A stretch of 64,000 bases of DNA from Paraburkholderia diazotrophica (GTDB lineage: Bacteria; Pseudomonadota; Gammaproteobacteria; Burkholderiales; Burkholderiaceae), in contig NZ_FNYE01000009.1 in NCBI RefSeq assembly GCF_900108945.1, forward strand, positions 172,711 through 236,710, read 5' to 3'. The notes under the pieces were generated by a model. The model saw only the letters and a list, made by a program, of their open reading frames with translations. It did not search any database and had not been told where the DNA came from. Below are positions 53,879 to 63,138 of this stretch, piece by piece; position 1 is the stretch's first letter, and every line of letters starts with the position of its first letter. The translations under genes were made by a program, and so were the position numbers.

Positions 53879-56620
53879 CTAACGCGCGATCACGGCCGCT
53901 ATATCTTCGATGACGCTCGCAGCCACAGGTTCTTCATCGGGCGCCACATGCGAGAGCTTCATCAGGCGTGGTTGCAGCAGCAGCGCGACGAGCCCGCTCC
54001 ATCCCGTTTGATGCGAAGCGCCGACGCCGCGCCCGTTGTCGCCGTGAAAGTACTCGTGGAACAGGATGAGATCGCGCGAAAGCGGATCGGCTTGCAGCAT
54101 CGGATAGGCCGACATCACGGGCCGCACGCCTTGTGCATCCTTCATGAAGAGCGTGGCGATGCGGCGCGCGAGATCGTCGGCGATCTCGCTCAGCGAAAGA
54201 TGGCGGCCCGAGCCCGTCGGATATTCGATCCGAAACTCATCGCCGTAGTAGCGATGAAACTCGTACAGCGATTCGATCAGCAGATAGTTGACGGGCATCC
54301 ACACGGGGCCGCGCCAGTTCGAATTGCCGCCGAATACGCGCGAATCCGATTCGCCCGGCTGGTACTGGATGCAGACGCTCACGCCGTCGCGATCGAACAG
54401 GTACGGCTCGTCGAGATGAAAGCGCGATAGCGCCCGCACGCCGTGATCGGAGAGAAACTCGGCTTCGTCGAGCGCGCGGCGCAGCAGCGCCTTCATTCGA
54501 TGTCCGCGCAACAAGGACAGCAGTGTCGTGTTGCCCTTGCCGGGTTCCGTCCAGCGCGACACGAGCTTCGCGAGATTCGGCCGGTGATCGAGAAACCATG
54601 CGAGTCGTTCGCGCAGTCCGGGCAAATGACCATGCACACGTTCTTCGAGCACGTGGACGGCGAAGAGCGGAATCAGCCCGACGATCGAACGGATGCGCAT
54701 CGGCACGCGGGTTCCGTCCGGAAGGTGCAGCACGTCATAGAAGAACTCGTCCTCGTTGTCCCATAGGCCCGTGTTGCATCCTTCGTTGCAACTGACGGCT
54801 TCCGCGATATACAGAAAGTGCTCGAAGAACTTCACCGCGATCTCGACGTATGAATCGTTCGTCATCGCGAGTTCGAGGCCGATCTGCATCAGGTCGAGCG
54901 CATACGACGCCATCCATGCGGTGCCATCGGCCTGATCGATGCGGCCGCCCGTCGGCAGCGGCGAAGAGCGGTCGAAGATGCCGATGTTGTCGAGCCCGAG
55001 AAAACCGCCCTGAAAGATGTTGCGATCGTCGGCGTCCTTGCGGTTGACCCACCACGAGAAGTTCAGCAGCAGCTTGTGGAACATCACTTCGAGAAACGCG
55101 TGATCACCGACGCCCGTCAACTCGCGGTCGAGTTCATACACGCGCCACGTCGCCCATGCGTGGACGGGCGGATTCGCGTCGCCGAACGCCCATTCGTACG
55201 CGGGCAGCTGTCCGTTCGGATGCATGTAGCGCTCTTTCACGAGCAGCAGCAATTGCTTCTTCGCGAAGTCGGGGTCGATCATTGCGAACGCGGCGGCATG
55301 AAACGCGAGATCCCACGATGCGTACCACGGGTACTCCCACTTGTCGGGCATCGACACGATGTCGCCGTTGCACATGTGCCGCCAGTCCGCATTGCGGCCG
55401 TGCCTGCGCGGTTTCGGCGGCGCCGGCTGGCCGGGGTCGCCGTCGTGCCAGCGCGTCACGTCGAACTGGTAGTACTGCTTGGTCCACAACATGCCAGCCA
55501 ATGCCTGACGCTGCACGAGCCGCGCATCGGCGTCGTCGATGTCGTGCTGAAGCGCCGCATAGAACTCGTCGGCCTCCGCTTGCCGGCGCGCGAAGAGGGC
55601 CTCCATGTCGAGCGGCACGGTACCGCGCGCCGCTTCGGGACGCCAGCGCAGATACAGCACCGAGCGCTCGTGAGGCTCGAATTGCAGATACACGTGCGCC
55701 GCGGCGCGCGTGCCCTTGTCGCGTCGGATCGCCTGTTCGTCGCCCGCGACGAGATAGTCGTTGAAGCCGTCTTTGAATGGTCCCGCACCATCGATGCCGA
55801 AGATGCGGCGCACATTCGTTTCGTTTTCGCAGAAGAGCCATTCGACGGGCTGCCGCGCCGAAGCCGTCACGATCATCGTGCCCGTCGATGGGTTGTGCGC
55901 GACGACGCGTGCGCCTTCGTCCGCATCGGGCTGTAGCACGAGCGACGGCTTGCCGGATTTGCTGGACCACGCCCATCGGTTGCGCGCCCAGAACTGCGGC
56001 AGTACATGAAGCGCTGCGCGCCGCGACGCGCGATTCTCGACGGTCACGCGCATCACGATATCGTCGGGCGTGTGCTTCGCGTACTCGACGAACACGTCGA
56101 AGTAGCGGTTATCGTCGAACACGCCCGTATCGAGGATTTCATATTCGGGCTGGTCGGCGCCGCGCCGCGCGTTTTCGTCGATCAGATCCTGGTACGGGTA
56201 CGCGTCGTGAGGGTACTTGTACAGCATCTTCATGTACGAGTGCGTCGGCGTGCCGTCGAGATAGAAGTAAAGCTCCTTCACGTCCTCGCCGTGATTGCCT
56301 TGCGCGTTCGTCAGTCCGAACAGGCGTTCCTTGATGATGGAATCGTGCCCGTTCCACAGTGCGAGCGAGATGCACCAGTCGAGCGGATCGTTGCCGAACC
56401 CCGCGATGCCGTCCTCACCCCAGCGGTACATGCGGCTGCGCGCATGGTCGTGCGGAAAGTAGTCCCATGCAGTGCCGTATTCGCTGTAGTCCTCGCGGAC
56501 CGTGCCCCATTGACGCTCGCTCAGATACGGTCCCCAGCGGCGCCACCCGTCGAGGTCCGGACCGTGCAGACGCGAGCCTTCCTTCGATTGCAGCAGATGG
56601 ATTGCGCGTAGCGGTGGCAT
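53879..56620 (-). CDS. GH63-like (MGH1-type) glycoside hydrolase
   Basis: 913 residues, cytoplasmic (no signal peptide). An N-terminal beta-rich domain (DYSEYGTAWDYFPHDHARSR, YFYLDGTPTHSYMKMLYKYP) is followed by an (alpha/alpha)6 barrel of the GH63/glucosidase type with acidic candidates in WYASWDLAFHAAAF and FGDANPPVHAWATW and the conserved GNSNWRGPVWMPVNYLLIE near the end. Relatives hydrolyse alpha-glucosides, glucosylglycerate or similar compatible solutes (family knowledge); the substrate here is unknown. GGGAGG precedes the ATG. It stands alone. Confidence 0.85.
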   Translation of the reverse strand: MPPLRAIHLLQSKEGSRLHGPDLDGWRRWGPYLSERQWGTVREDYSEYGTAWDYFPHDHARSRMYRWGEDGIAGFGNDPLDWCISLALWNGHDSIIKERLFGLTNAQGNHGEDVKELYFYLDGTPTHSYMKMLYKYPHDAYPYQDLIDENARRGADQPEYEILDTGVFDDNRYFDVFVEYAKHTPDDIVMRVTVENRASRRAALHVLPQFWARNRWAWSSKSGKPSLVLQPDADEGARVVAHNPSTGTMIVTASARQPVEWLFCENETNVRRIFGIDGAGPFKDGFNDYLVAGDEQAIRRDKGTRAAAHVYLQFEPHERSVLYLRWRPEAARGTVPLDMEALFARRQAEADEFYAALQHDIDDADARLVQRQALAGMLWTKQYYQFDVTRWHDGDPGQPAPPKPRRHGRNADWRHMCNGDIVSMPDKWEYPWYASWDLAFHAAAFAMIDPDFAKKQLLLLVKERYMHPNGQLPAYEWAFGDANPPVHAWATWRVYELDRELTGVGDHAFLEVMFHKLLLNFSWWVNRKDADDRNIFQGGFLGLDNIGIFDRSSPLPTGGRIDQADGTAWMASYALDLMQIGLELAMTNDSYVEIAVKFFEHFLYIAEAVSCNEGCNTGLWDNEDEFFYDVLHLPDGTRVPMRIRSIVGLIPLFAVHVLEERVHGHLPGLRERLAWFLDHRPNLAKLVSRWTEPGKGNTTLLSLLRGHRMKALLRRALDEAEFLSDHGVRALSRFHLDEPYLFDRDGVSVCIQYQPGESDSRVFGGNSNWRGPVWMPVNYLLIESLYEFHRYYGDEFRIEYPTGSGRHLSLSEIADDLARRIATLFMKDAQGVRPVMSAYPMLQADPLSRDLILFHEYFHGDNGRGVGASHQTGWSGLVALLLQPRLMKLSHVAPDEEPVAASVIEDIAAVIAR

Positions 56621-56844
56621 GGAACCTCCCGGCCCGAAATCGACCCTGCGATACGATCAGTGAGTGAACGTCTGTGCTTTCGCGTCGCGAGCAGCGGCGC
56701 GTGCGCGGCAGGTATCTTGAGGCGCACAACGGACCGCTGACGGACGCAACCTTGATGATAGGCGTCCCGCGCCTGCATGGCGACCCAACGGGCGGCCTTG
56801 TACGGCATACTTGAGCGATTCTCCACAGTGCGGAAAACGTCGAC

Positions 56845-57789
56845 ATGGCTGCGGACCTTGCACACTCCTGGTTGACCTTCAGCGCGCCCGTTGCCGCCGC
56901 GCGGGCTGCGCACCGCCCGCTCGTGGCGCTGGAATCGACGATCATCGCGCACGGCATGCCGTATCCCGAGAACGTGCGCACCGCGCGCGAAGTCGAGGCC
57001 GTGATCCGCGAGCTGGGCGCCGAGCCCGCGACGATCGCCGTCATGGGCGGACGAATCCGCATTGGCCTTTCAGACGACGAACTGGAACGGCTCGGCCGCT
57101 CGGACGGCGTGCACAAGGTCAGTCGCCGCGATCTGCCTGCCGTGCTCGCGAGCGGCGAGACGGGCGCGACGACGGTAGCGGGCACGATGATCTGCGCGGC
57201 GCTGGCGGGCATCGAGGTGTTCGTCACGGGCGGCATCGGCGGCGTGCATCGCGGCGCGTCCGAGACCTTCGACATTTCCGCCGATCTGCAAGAGCTGGCA
57301 AAGACCTCGGTGGCGGTCGTGTGCGCCGGCGCGAAGTCGATTCTCGACATCGGACTCACGCTCGAATATCTGGAAACGCACGGCGTACCCGTGCTGAGTT
57401 GCGAGCAGGACAATTTCGCGGCGTTCTACACGCGCGACAGCGGCTTTCGCGCGGACTACAGGCTCGACGATGCGCGCGAGCAGGCACGCTTCATCCGCAC
57501 GAAATGGGACCTGGGCCTGGCGGGCGGCGTCGTGTTGAGCACGCCCGTGCCGGAAGCGGCGGCGATGCCGTTCGAAGAGATCGACGCGATCACACGCGAG
57601 GCGCTCGCGGATGCCGCTGTGCAAGGCGTGAGCGGCAAGGCCGTGACGCCTTTTCTGCTCGCGCGCATCAAGGCGCTGACGGGCGGACGCAGCCTCGCGA
57701 CGAACATCGCGCTCGTGAAGCACAACGCGGAAGTGGGAGCGAGACTGGCGTTGGCGCTGTCGCGCGCGGAGCAGGGCCCGTCCACATAG
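56845..57789 (+). CDS. psuG: Pseudouridine-5'-phosphate glycosidase
   Basis: 314 residues. PsuG signatures: ALESTIIAHGMPYPENVRTA, VTGGIGGVHRGASETFDISADL, CAGAKSILDIGLTLEYLET, CEQDNFAAFYTRDSG, and catalytic Lys in VHKVSRRDL. It splits pseudouridine 5'-phosphate into uracil and ribose 5-phosphate. Normally a PsuK kinase is adjacent, but none is present in the window. Divergent from the glycoside hydrolase. Confidence 0.93.
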   Translation: MAADLAHSWLTFSAPVAAARAAHRPLVALESTIIAHGMPYPENVRTAREVEAVIRELGAEPATIAVMGGRIRIGLSDDELERLGRSDGVHKVSRRDLPAVLASGETGATTVAGTMICAALAGIEVFVTGGIGGVHRGASETFDISADLQELAKTSVAVVCAGAKSILDIGLTLEYLETHGVPVLSCEQDNFAAFYTRDSGFRADYRLDDAREQARFIRTKWDLGLAGGVVLSTPVPEAAAMPFEEIDAITREALADAAVQGVSGKAVTPFLLARIKALTGGRSLATNIALVKHNAEVGARLALALSRAEQGPST

Positions 57790-58160
57790 TCACGGTTGTT
57801 GCGATCGACCTTCGCTTCGCTCGTGCGTTCATTCACGCGTGTCCTGCTTGCCCGATCATTTTGGCTCGCCTTTAGGATGCCATCGCCGTTCAGCTTCTTT
57901 TCGACTGCCCCCGGCCGCCATGCGCAGCATCGTTATCCGTGAATGACGGATTGGGCACGCGCATTGCTCAGCAACGTCGGCAGATGCATGACGAAAATGT
58001 CTGTACCGAACGCGGACATAGCCGTGGCGGGTCGACGAGATGTCGAATGATGCGGCCTGTCTCCCTTCGTGGCCTTATATGGCGATTGCCGCGGCGCGGG
58101 CGGATAATCGTCGACAGCCCCGCATAGACAGCGGGGCTTGCTTGATTGTGAGGTGGACAC
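57790..58160. other. Intergenic region with a 5'-leader hairpin
   Basis: No supported gene. A perfect 8-bp hairpin, AGCCCCGC with GCGGGGCT around ATAGACA, lies at 58116-58138, only 22 bases before the lipoprotein start codon, and has no T-tract. It may be a leader structure of the downstream gene. Confidence 0.55.
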
Positions 58161-59852
58161 ATGAAAGCTCACGGTCGCAAAAGCCTGATTTGCGCGGTGC
58201 TGGTCGCCGCCCTGTATGTCGGTTGCAGCGGCGGCGGCGGTGGAGACAGCAACAGTGCCAGCTCTGGCAGCGGTTCGGGATCAACCCCGGGTCCGGGATC
58301 GGGCAGCGCGGGAAATCCGCCGGCGACTGCGGCTCCAACGGTGGATGTCGTCACCTATCACAACGACATCGCGCGCACAGGCCAGCAATTGCACGAAACG
58401 AAGCTGACGCCCGCGAACGTGAATTCGTCCACCTTCGGCAAGATCAACAACTTGCCGGTCGATGGCAAGGTCGACGCCGAGCCGCTCTATCTGGCGAACG
58501 TATCGATTGCGGGCGGCACGCACAACGTGCTGTATGTCGCGACGGAGAACGACAGTGTCTATGCATTCGACGCCGACACGGGCGCCCAGCTATGGAAGGT
58601 CTCGGCGCTCGGCAATGGCGAAACGCCGAGCGATTCCCTTAATTGCTTCCAGATCTCGCCGATCATCGGCATTACATCGACACCCGTGATCGATCGCGCG
58701 CGTGGGCCGAATGGCGCGATGTATCTGGTGGCGATGTCGAAGGATGCGTCGGGCAACTATCACCAGCGCATTCACGCGCTCGACCTCACGACGGGCGCCG
58801 AGCTGTTCGGCGGCCCGACGACGATCAGCGCGTCGGTCCCCGGCGGCGGCCCGAACAGTTCGGGCGGCACGCTCACGTTCGATCCGAAGCAGTACGCGGA
58901 ACGTCAGTCGCTGCTGCTGCTGAACGGCAATGTGTACACGGGGTGGACGTCCCACTGCGATATCGCGCCGTATAACGGCTGGGTGATCTCCTATAACGCG
59001 GATACGCTGCAGCAAACGGGCGTGCTGAATCTCACGCCGAACGGCACGGGCGGCGCGATCTGGATGAGCGGCGCGGGCATGGCGTCGGACGGGCAGTCGA
59101 TCTATTTCCTCGACGCCAACGGCACGTTCGATACGACGCTCGACGCGAACGGATTCCCGGTGAACGGCAACTTCGGCAACGCGTTCATCAAGCTGAGCGC
59201 GGCCTTTCCCCCGAAGGTCGTGGACTATTTCGTCATGTCGGACACCTTGACGGAGTCGCAAGCCGACAAGGACCTGGGCTCGGGCGGCGCGCTCGTGCTG
59301 CCGGATATGACGGACGCGAGCGGCGCTGTCCATCACTTCGCGCTCGGCGCCGGCAAGGACGCGATCATCTACGTGGTCAACCGCGATTCGATGGGCAAGT
59401 TCAATCCCAACGCCAACAACCTTTTTCAGCAGATCAGCGGACAACTGACGGGCCCTGAGTTCGGCATGCCCGCGTATTTCAACAATACGGTGTACTTCGG
59501 CTCGATCGGCGACAGCATCAAGGCGTTCGGCGTGAGCGGCGCAGGGCTGACGACGACGCCGACCAGCCGCACGCCGACGAGCTTCGGCACGCCCGGCGCG
59601 ACGCCGAGCATTTCGGCGAACGGCAACGCAAACGGAATCGTGTGGGCGCTCGAAAACGGCGATATCGCAGTGCTGCACGCGTACGACGCGACGAATCTTG
59701 CCAGCGAGCTGTACAACAGCAATCAGGCGGCGAACGCGCGCGATCAGTTCGGCGCGGGCAACAAATTCATCACGCCGATGATTGCGAACGGCAAGGTCTA
59801 TGTGGGCACGCAGAACAGCGTCGCAGTGTTCGGGTTGCTCGGCGGCGGCTAG
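58161..59852 (+). CDS. PQQ-propeller-like lipoprotein of unknown function
   Basis: 563 residues. A lipobox (ALYVGCSG) follows a hydrophobic signal, so the mature N-terminal Cys is probably lipidated. Then comes a Gly/Ser-rich linker and propeller-type repeats (VLYVATENDSVYAFDADTGAQLWK, VISYNADTLQQTGVL, VYFGSIGDSIKAFG, VYVGTQNSVAVFGLL) like PQQ-dehydrogenase or BamB blades. No PQQ catalytic residues or cysteine pair are recognised, so it is probably a structural or binding protein in the envelope. GAGGTGG precedes the ATG. Confidence 0.82.
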   Translation: MKAHGRKSLICAVLVAALYVGCSGGGGGDSNSASSGSGSGSTPGPGSGSAGNPPATAAPTVDVVTYHNDIARTGQQLHETKLTPANVNSSTFGKINNLPVDGKVDAEPLYLANVSIAGGTHNVLYVATENDSVYAFDADTGAQLWKVSALGNGETPSDSLNCFQISPIIGITSTPVIDRARGPNGAMYLVAMSKDASGNYHQRIHALDLTTGAELFGGPTTISASVPGGGPNSSGGTLTFDPKQYAERQSLLLLNGNVYTGWTSHCDIAPYNGWVISYNADTLQQTGVLNLTPNGTGGAIWMSGAGMASDGQSIYFLDANGTFDTTLDANGFPVNGNFGNAFIKLSAAFPPKVVDYFVMSDTLTESQADKDLGSGGALVLPDMTDASGAVHHFALGAGKDAIIYVVNRDSMGKFNPNANNLFQQISGQLTGPEFGMPAYFNNTVYFGSIGDSIKAFGVSGAGLTTTPTSRTPTSFGTPGATPSISANGNANGIVWALENGDIAVLHAYDATNLASELYNSNQAANARDQFGAGNKFITPMIANGKVYVGTQNSVAVFGLLGGG

Positions 59853-59884
59853 GCAGAGTCAGGCGGTCGCGACGATGACGGTCG

Positions 59885-60913
59885 TTACGCGCTTTCGCGC
59901 ACGACCAGTTCGAAGCCGAGATCGACGACGGGCGATGTGACCGGCTCGTTGCGGATCATCGACAGCAGCAGGTTGGACGCGATGCGTCCGACTTCCATTC
60001 GCGGCGTGCGGACCGTGGTCAGACGCGGCACGCAATCGGCGGCGCCCGCCAGATCGTTGAAGCCGACTATCGCCACGCGGTCGGGAATCGCAATGCCTTG
60101 ACGTCGCGCTTCGAACAGCGCGCCTTGCGCAAGATCGTCGTTGCCGAAGAAGATGCCGTCGACGTCCGGCCGCCGTTGCAGCAACTGGCGGAACAGATCG
60201 CATCCGAGCCCGATCGACGACGGCGACGGCGTCAGCACTTCGAGATCGGGGTCGTACAGACCCTTGCGCTGTAGCGTCTCGCGAAAACCCTCTCCGCGCT
60301 GCATCATCCGCGAGTCGAGCTGTGCGGCGACAAACGCGTTGTGGCGGCAGCCGCGCGCAATCAGATGCTCCGCGACGGCTTCACCGGCACGCGCCTGCGA
60401 GAAGCCGACGCAATGCACGCCTTCGGCTTCTTCGAGTTCCATGATGTGCACGCAAGGCACGCCGCTCGCGTCGATCAGGCGGCGCGCGCTCTCCGTCCGG
60501 TCGAAGCCGGTGACGATCAGACCGCTCGGCGGCGACGCAAGGTAGTGGCGGATCAGGTCTTCCTCGGCATTGCGCGAGTAGTGCGAATTGCCGATCAGGA
60601 TTTCGTAGCCGCGCGGACGCAACACCGTGTGGATCGACTCGAGCACGTCGACGAACACCGCGTTCGACAACGACGGAATCACCACGGCGACGGCGTCGCT
60701 GCGCGACGACGCGAGCGCTCGGGCAGCGGGATTGGTGACGTAGTTCAGTTCCGCCGCGGCAGCTTTGACCCGCTCCACGTAATCGGGTCCGACCGAGCCC
60801 AGGCCGCGCAGCACACGCGACGCCGTAATCGTGCTGACGCCGGCAAGCCGGGCGACCGCTTCGAGGGTCGGCCGGCCCGTGCTTCGGGTTTTCCTGAGTG
60901 TCGATGTCGCCAT
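59885..60913 (-). CDS. gntR: LacI-family repressor of the gluconate genes (GntR-like)
   Basis: 342 residues. N-terminal LacI helix-turn-helix (RPTLEAVARLAGVSTITASRVLRG) and a periplasmic-binding-protein-like effector domain (AVAVVIPSLSNAVFVDVLESIHTVL, GIFFGNDDLAQGALFEARRQGI). It is divergent from gntK and the sugar-acid permease. Copies of one palindrome, AGATAGCGCTATCT or close variants, lie before its own start, before gntK and before the permease, so it probably represses all three and itself. Gluconate or 6-phosphogluconate is the likely inducer (inference). Confidence 0.9.
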   Translation of the reverse strand: MATSTLRKTRSTGRPTLEAVARLAGVSTITASRVLRGLGSVGPDYVERVKAAAAELNYVTNPAARALASSRSDAVAVVIPSLSNAVFVDVLESIHTVLRPRGYEILIGNSHYSRNAEEDLIRHYLASPPSGLIVTGFDRTESARRLIDASGVPCVHIMELEEAEGVHCVGFSQARAGEAVAEHLIARGCRHNAFVAAQLDSRMMQRGEGFRETLQRKGLYDPDLEVLTPSPSSIGLGCDLFRQLLQRRPDVDGIFFGNDDLAQGALFEARRQGIAIPDRVAIVGFNDLAGAADCVPRLTTVRTPRMEVGRIASNLLLSMIRNEPVTSPVVDLGFELVVRESA

Positions 60914-60923
60914 GATCGATTTA

Positions 60924-60937
60924 GGATAGCGCTGTCT
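60924..60937. promoter_or_regulatory. LacI/GntR-type operator at the regulator's own promoter
   Basis: GGATAGCGCTGTCT, centred on GCGC, lies eleven bases upstream of the repressor start codon and is a variant of the perfect site at 61028. Confidence 0.75.
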
Positions 60938-61027
60938 TGCATCCCGCGCAACAGCGTTCGATCGACGGCTCCGCGCCGTCGTGCTACGCGAGTCGCCAGG
61001 GATGCCGGACTTAATTTTCGTTTGAAG

Positions 61028-61043
61028 GAGATAGCGCTATCTC
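61028..61043. promoter_or_regulatory. Perfect 16-bp operator before gntK
   Basis: GAGATAGCGCTATCTC is a perfect palindrome 21 bases upstream of the gntK start codon, where a bound repressor would block transcription. It is the best-conserved of three related sites. Confidence 0.85.
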
Positions 61044-61064
61044 AAAAGCTGAAAGGAGTCGCAT

Positions 61065-61607
61065 ATGATCGGACACATTTCATCGCTCGTCGTCATGGGT
61101 GTCGCGGGATGCGGCAAGAGCAGCGTCGCGCAGGCGCTGGCGGCCAGTCTCGGCGGGGTGCTGATCGAAGGCGATGCGTTTCATCCGCAAGCGAACGTCG
61201 ACAAGATGAAGCGCGGCATTCCGCTCACCGACGACGATCGCGCGGGCTGGCTCGACCGCCTCGCGGAAGAACTCGAAAGCGTCGCAAGCCGCGGTGAACG
61301 TGCCGTGCTTGCCTGCTCGGCGCTGAAAGAGCGCTATCGCAACCGGCTGCGCAACGCGACGTCGTCGCTGGGCTTCGTGTTTCTCGATCTGCCGCAACGC
61401 GAGGCGTTGCGGCGCGTCGCGCAGCGCGACAGCCACTTCATGCCCGCGTCGCTCGTCGAAAGCCAGTTCGCCACGCTGGAGCGCCCCGTTGCCGAGCCGT
61501 TGACGCTGACGCTCGACGGCACCCGTTCGCTTCCCAGCCTCGTTACCGAGGCGGCCGCATGGTGCGGCAGCTCGCAGTTGCAGCCTGCCGTTATGCAGAC
61601 TGCGTGA
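61065..61607 (+). CDS. gntK: Gluconokinase
   Basis: 180 residues. P-loop VMGVAGCGKSSVAQAL, EGDAFHPQANVDKMKRGIPLTDDDRAGWLDRL and ACSALKERYRNRLR are the GntK signatures. It phosphorylates D-gluconate to 6-phosphogluconate, feeding the pentose phosphate or Entner-Doudoroff pathway; gnd is in the same window. AAAGGAG precedes the ATG. Flanked by operator sites on both sides. Confidence 0.94.
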   Translation: MIGHISSLVVMGVAGCGKSSVAQALAASLGGVLIEGDAFHPQANVDKMKRGIPLTDDDRAGWLDRLAEELESVASRGERAVLACSALKERYRNRLRNATSSLGFVFLDLPQREALRRVAQRDSHFMPASLVESQFATLERPVAEPLTLTLDGTRSLPSLVTEAAAWCGSSQLQPAVMQTA

Positions 61608-61620
61608 GATAGCGCTGTCT
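61607..61620. promoter_or_regulatory. Third LacI/GntR-type operator, between gntK and permease
   Basis: AGATAGCGCTGTCT begins on the last base of the gntK stop codon, 62 bases before the permease ATG. It suggests a separate, co-regulated promoter for the permease. Confidence 0.78.
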
Positions 61621-61682
61621 GGAATTTCTGCTTCGCGGCCCGGCCGACAAGGCCACAACGATAACTTTTCAAGGAGACCATG

Positions 61683-63026
61683 ATGGCAATCGCATCAGGG
61701 CAACGCGTTCCCAACCGGCGCTGGGTCATCGGCCTGCTGCTGGGCATCGGCGTGCTTATCAATTACTTCGACCGGATCAATCTGTCGGTGGCGGCGCCGC
61801 AGATGAAAGAGGCGTTCAATCTGTCTCCGGCCGATATGGGGCTGCTATTCAGCGCGTTTTTCTGGCCGTATGCGTTGCTGCAAGTGCCGGCGGGGCTCTT
61901 TCTCGACCGGTTCGGCGTGACGCGCGTCGGCCGTTGGGGCGCGTTCCTGTGGGGCCTCGCGTCGGCCATTACCGTTTTCGCAAGCGGATTCGGCGGCGTG
62001 TTCGCGGCGCGCGCGGTGCTCGGCATCGCGGAAGCGCCCGGCTTTCCCGTCAGTTCGAAGGCGACGGGCTACTGGTTCCCGCGCAAGGAACGCGCGCTCG
62101 CGACGGCCATCTTCGATGCAGCGGCCAAGTTCTCGAACGTGATCGGCGTGCCGCTCGTTGCCGTTGTCGTCGTGAATGCGGGCTGGCGATGGGGATTCGG
62201 CGTCACGGCGCTGCTGAGCTTCGCGTACTTCATCGCGTTCCTCGTCATCTATCGCGATCCGAGCAAGGACAGCAAGCTCTCTGCCGCTGAACTCGACTAC
62301 ATCCAGAAGGGTGGTGCGACGCCCGAGGGAACGTCGAGCGCAAGCGTGTTCGGCATGCTCGGCTACCTGCTGACCAAGACCAAGGTATGGGGCCTGACGA
62401 TCGGCTTTGCGGCCTACGGTTACTCGTTCTATCTGTTCCTCACGTGGCTGCCGGGTTATCTCGTCCAGACGATGCACATGAGCATCCTCAAGTCGGCGGG
62501 CTTCGCGGCGATTCCGTGGGCCGTGGCGACGGTGACGGACCTGGTCGTCGGCGGGTGGCTGATCGACCATCTGATCGCGCGCGGCAAGGACGAGACGCGC
62601 GTGCGCAAGGCGGTGCTGGTGACGGGCATGCTGTTCGGCCTTGCCGTCTTCGGCGCGACGCAGACGACGAATCCCGGATGGGCGATCCTGTGGATCTCGA
62701 TTGCGCTCGGCGGTCTCGCGGCGGCTGCGCCCGTCGGCTGGTCGCTGCCGTCGCTGATTGCGCCGAAGGGCGGCGTCGGCACTGTCGGCGGCATCATGAA
62801 CTTCGCGAACAACCTGATGGGCGTGGCCGCGCCCATCGTCACGGGCTTTATCGTCGGCGCGACGAACTCCTTCACCAACGCGTTCCTCGTGGCGGGCGTC
62901 ATCCTGGCCGTGGGCATCGTGTCGTTCGTGTTCGTGATGGGACGCATCGAAGCGATTCCGGAACCTGACGATACGGACCATGCAGCGGGCCGCACCGTGA
63001 CGAAAACGTCGACGCCGGCGGGTTGA
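61683..63026 (+). CDS. MFS sugar-acid transporter (ACS family), probably gluconate
   Basis: 447 residues, twelve predicted helices. The anion:cation symporter subfamily signature is present (GVLINYFDRINLSVAAPQM, WPYALLQVPAGLFLDRFGVTRVGRWG, GIAEAPGFPVSSKATGYWFPRKERA). Relatives take up galactonate, glucarate or gluconate. Its place in the GntR regulon makes gluconate likely. AAGGAG is six bases before the ATG at 61683; an ATG three bases earlier is possible but too close to the ribosome binding site. Confidence 0.9.
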   Translation: MAIASGQRVPNRRWVIGLLLGIGVLINYFDRINLSVAAPQMKEAFNLSPADMGLLFSAFFWPYALLQVPAGLFLDRFGVTRVGRWGAFLWGLASAITVFASGFGGVFAARAVLGIAEAPGFPVSSKATGYWFPRKERALATAIFDAAAKFSNVIGVPLVAVVVVNAGWRWGFGVTALLSFAYFIAFLVIYRDPSKDSKLSAAELDYIQKGGATPEGTSSASVFGMLGYLLTKTKVWGLTIGFAAYGYSFYLFLTWLPGYLVQTMHMSILKSAGFAAIPWAVATVTDLVVGGWLIDHLIARGKDETRVRKAVLVTGMLFGLAVFGATQTTNPGWAILWISIALGGLAAAAPVGWSLPSLIAPKGGVGTVGGIMNFANNLMGVAAPIVTGFIVGATNSFTNAFLVAGVILAVGIVSFVFVMGRIEAIPEPDDTDHAAGRTVTKTSTPAG

Positions 63027-63138
63027 GCCACGCGATGCAGCGGCGCGAAATTACATCGGTTTGAAAGCCTGACCGGCTGGCCGGCACAGAACAACGAATC
63101 AATAACAGCCTCGATGAGGCATCTGGAGAAAAACGCAA

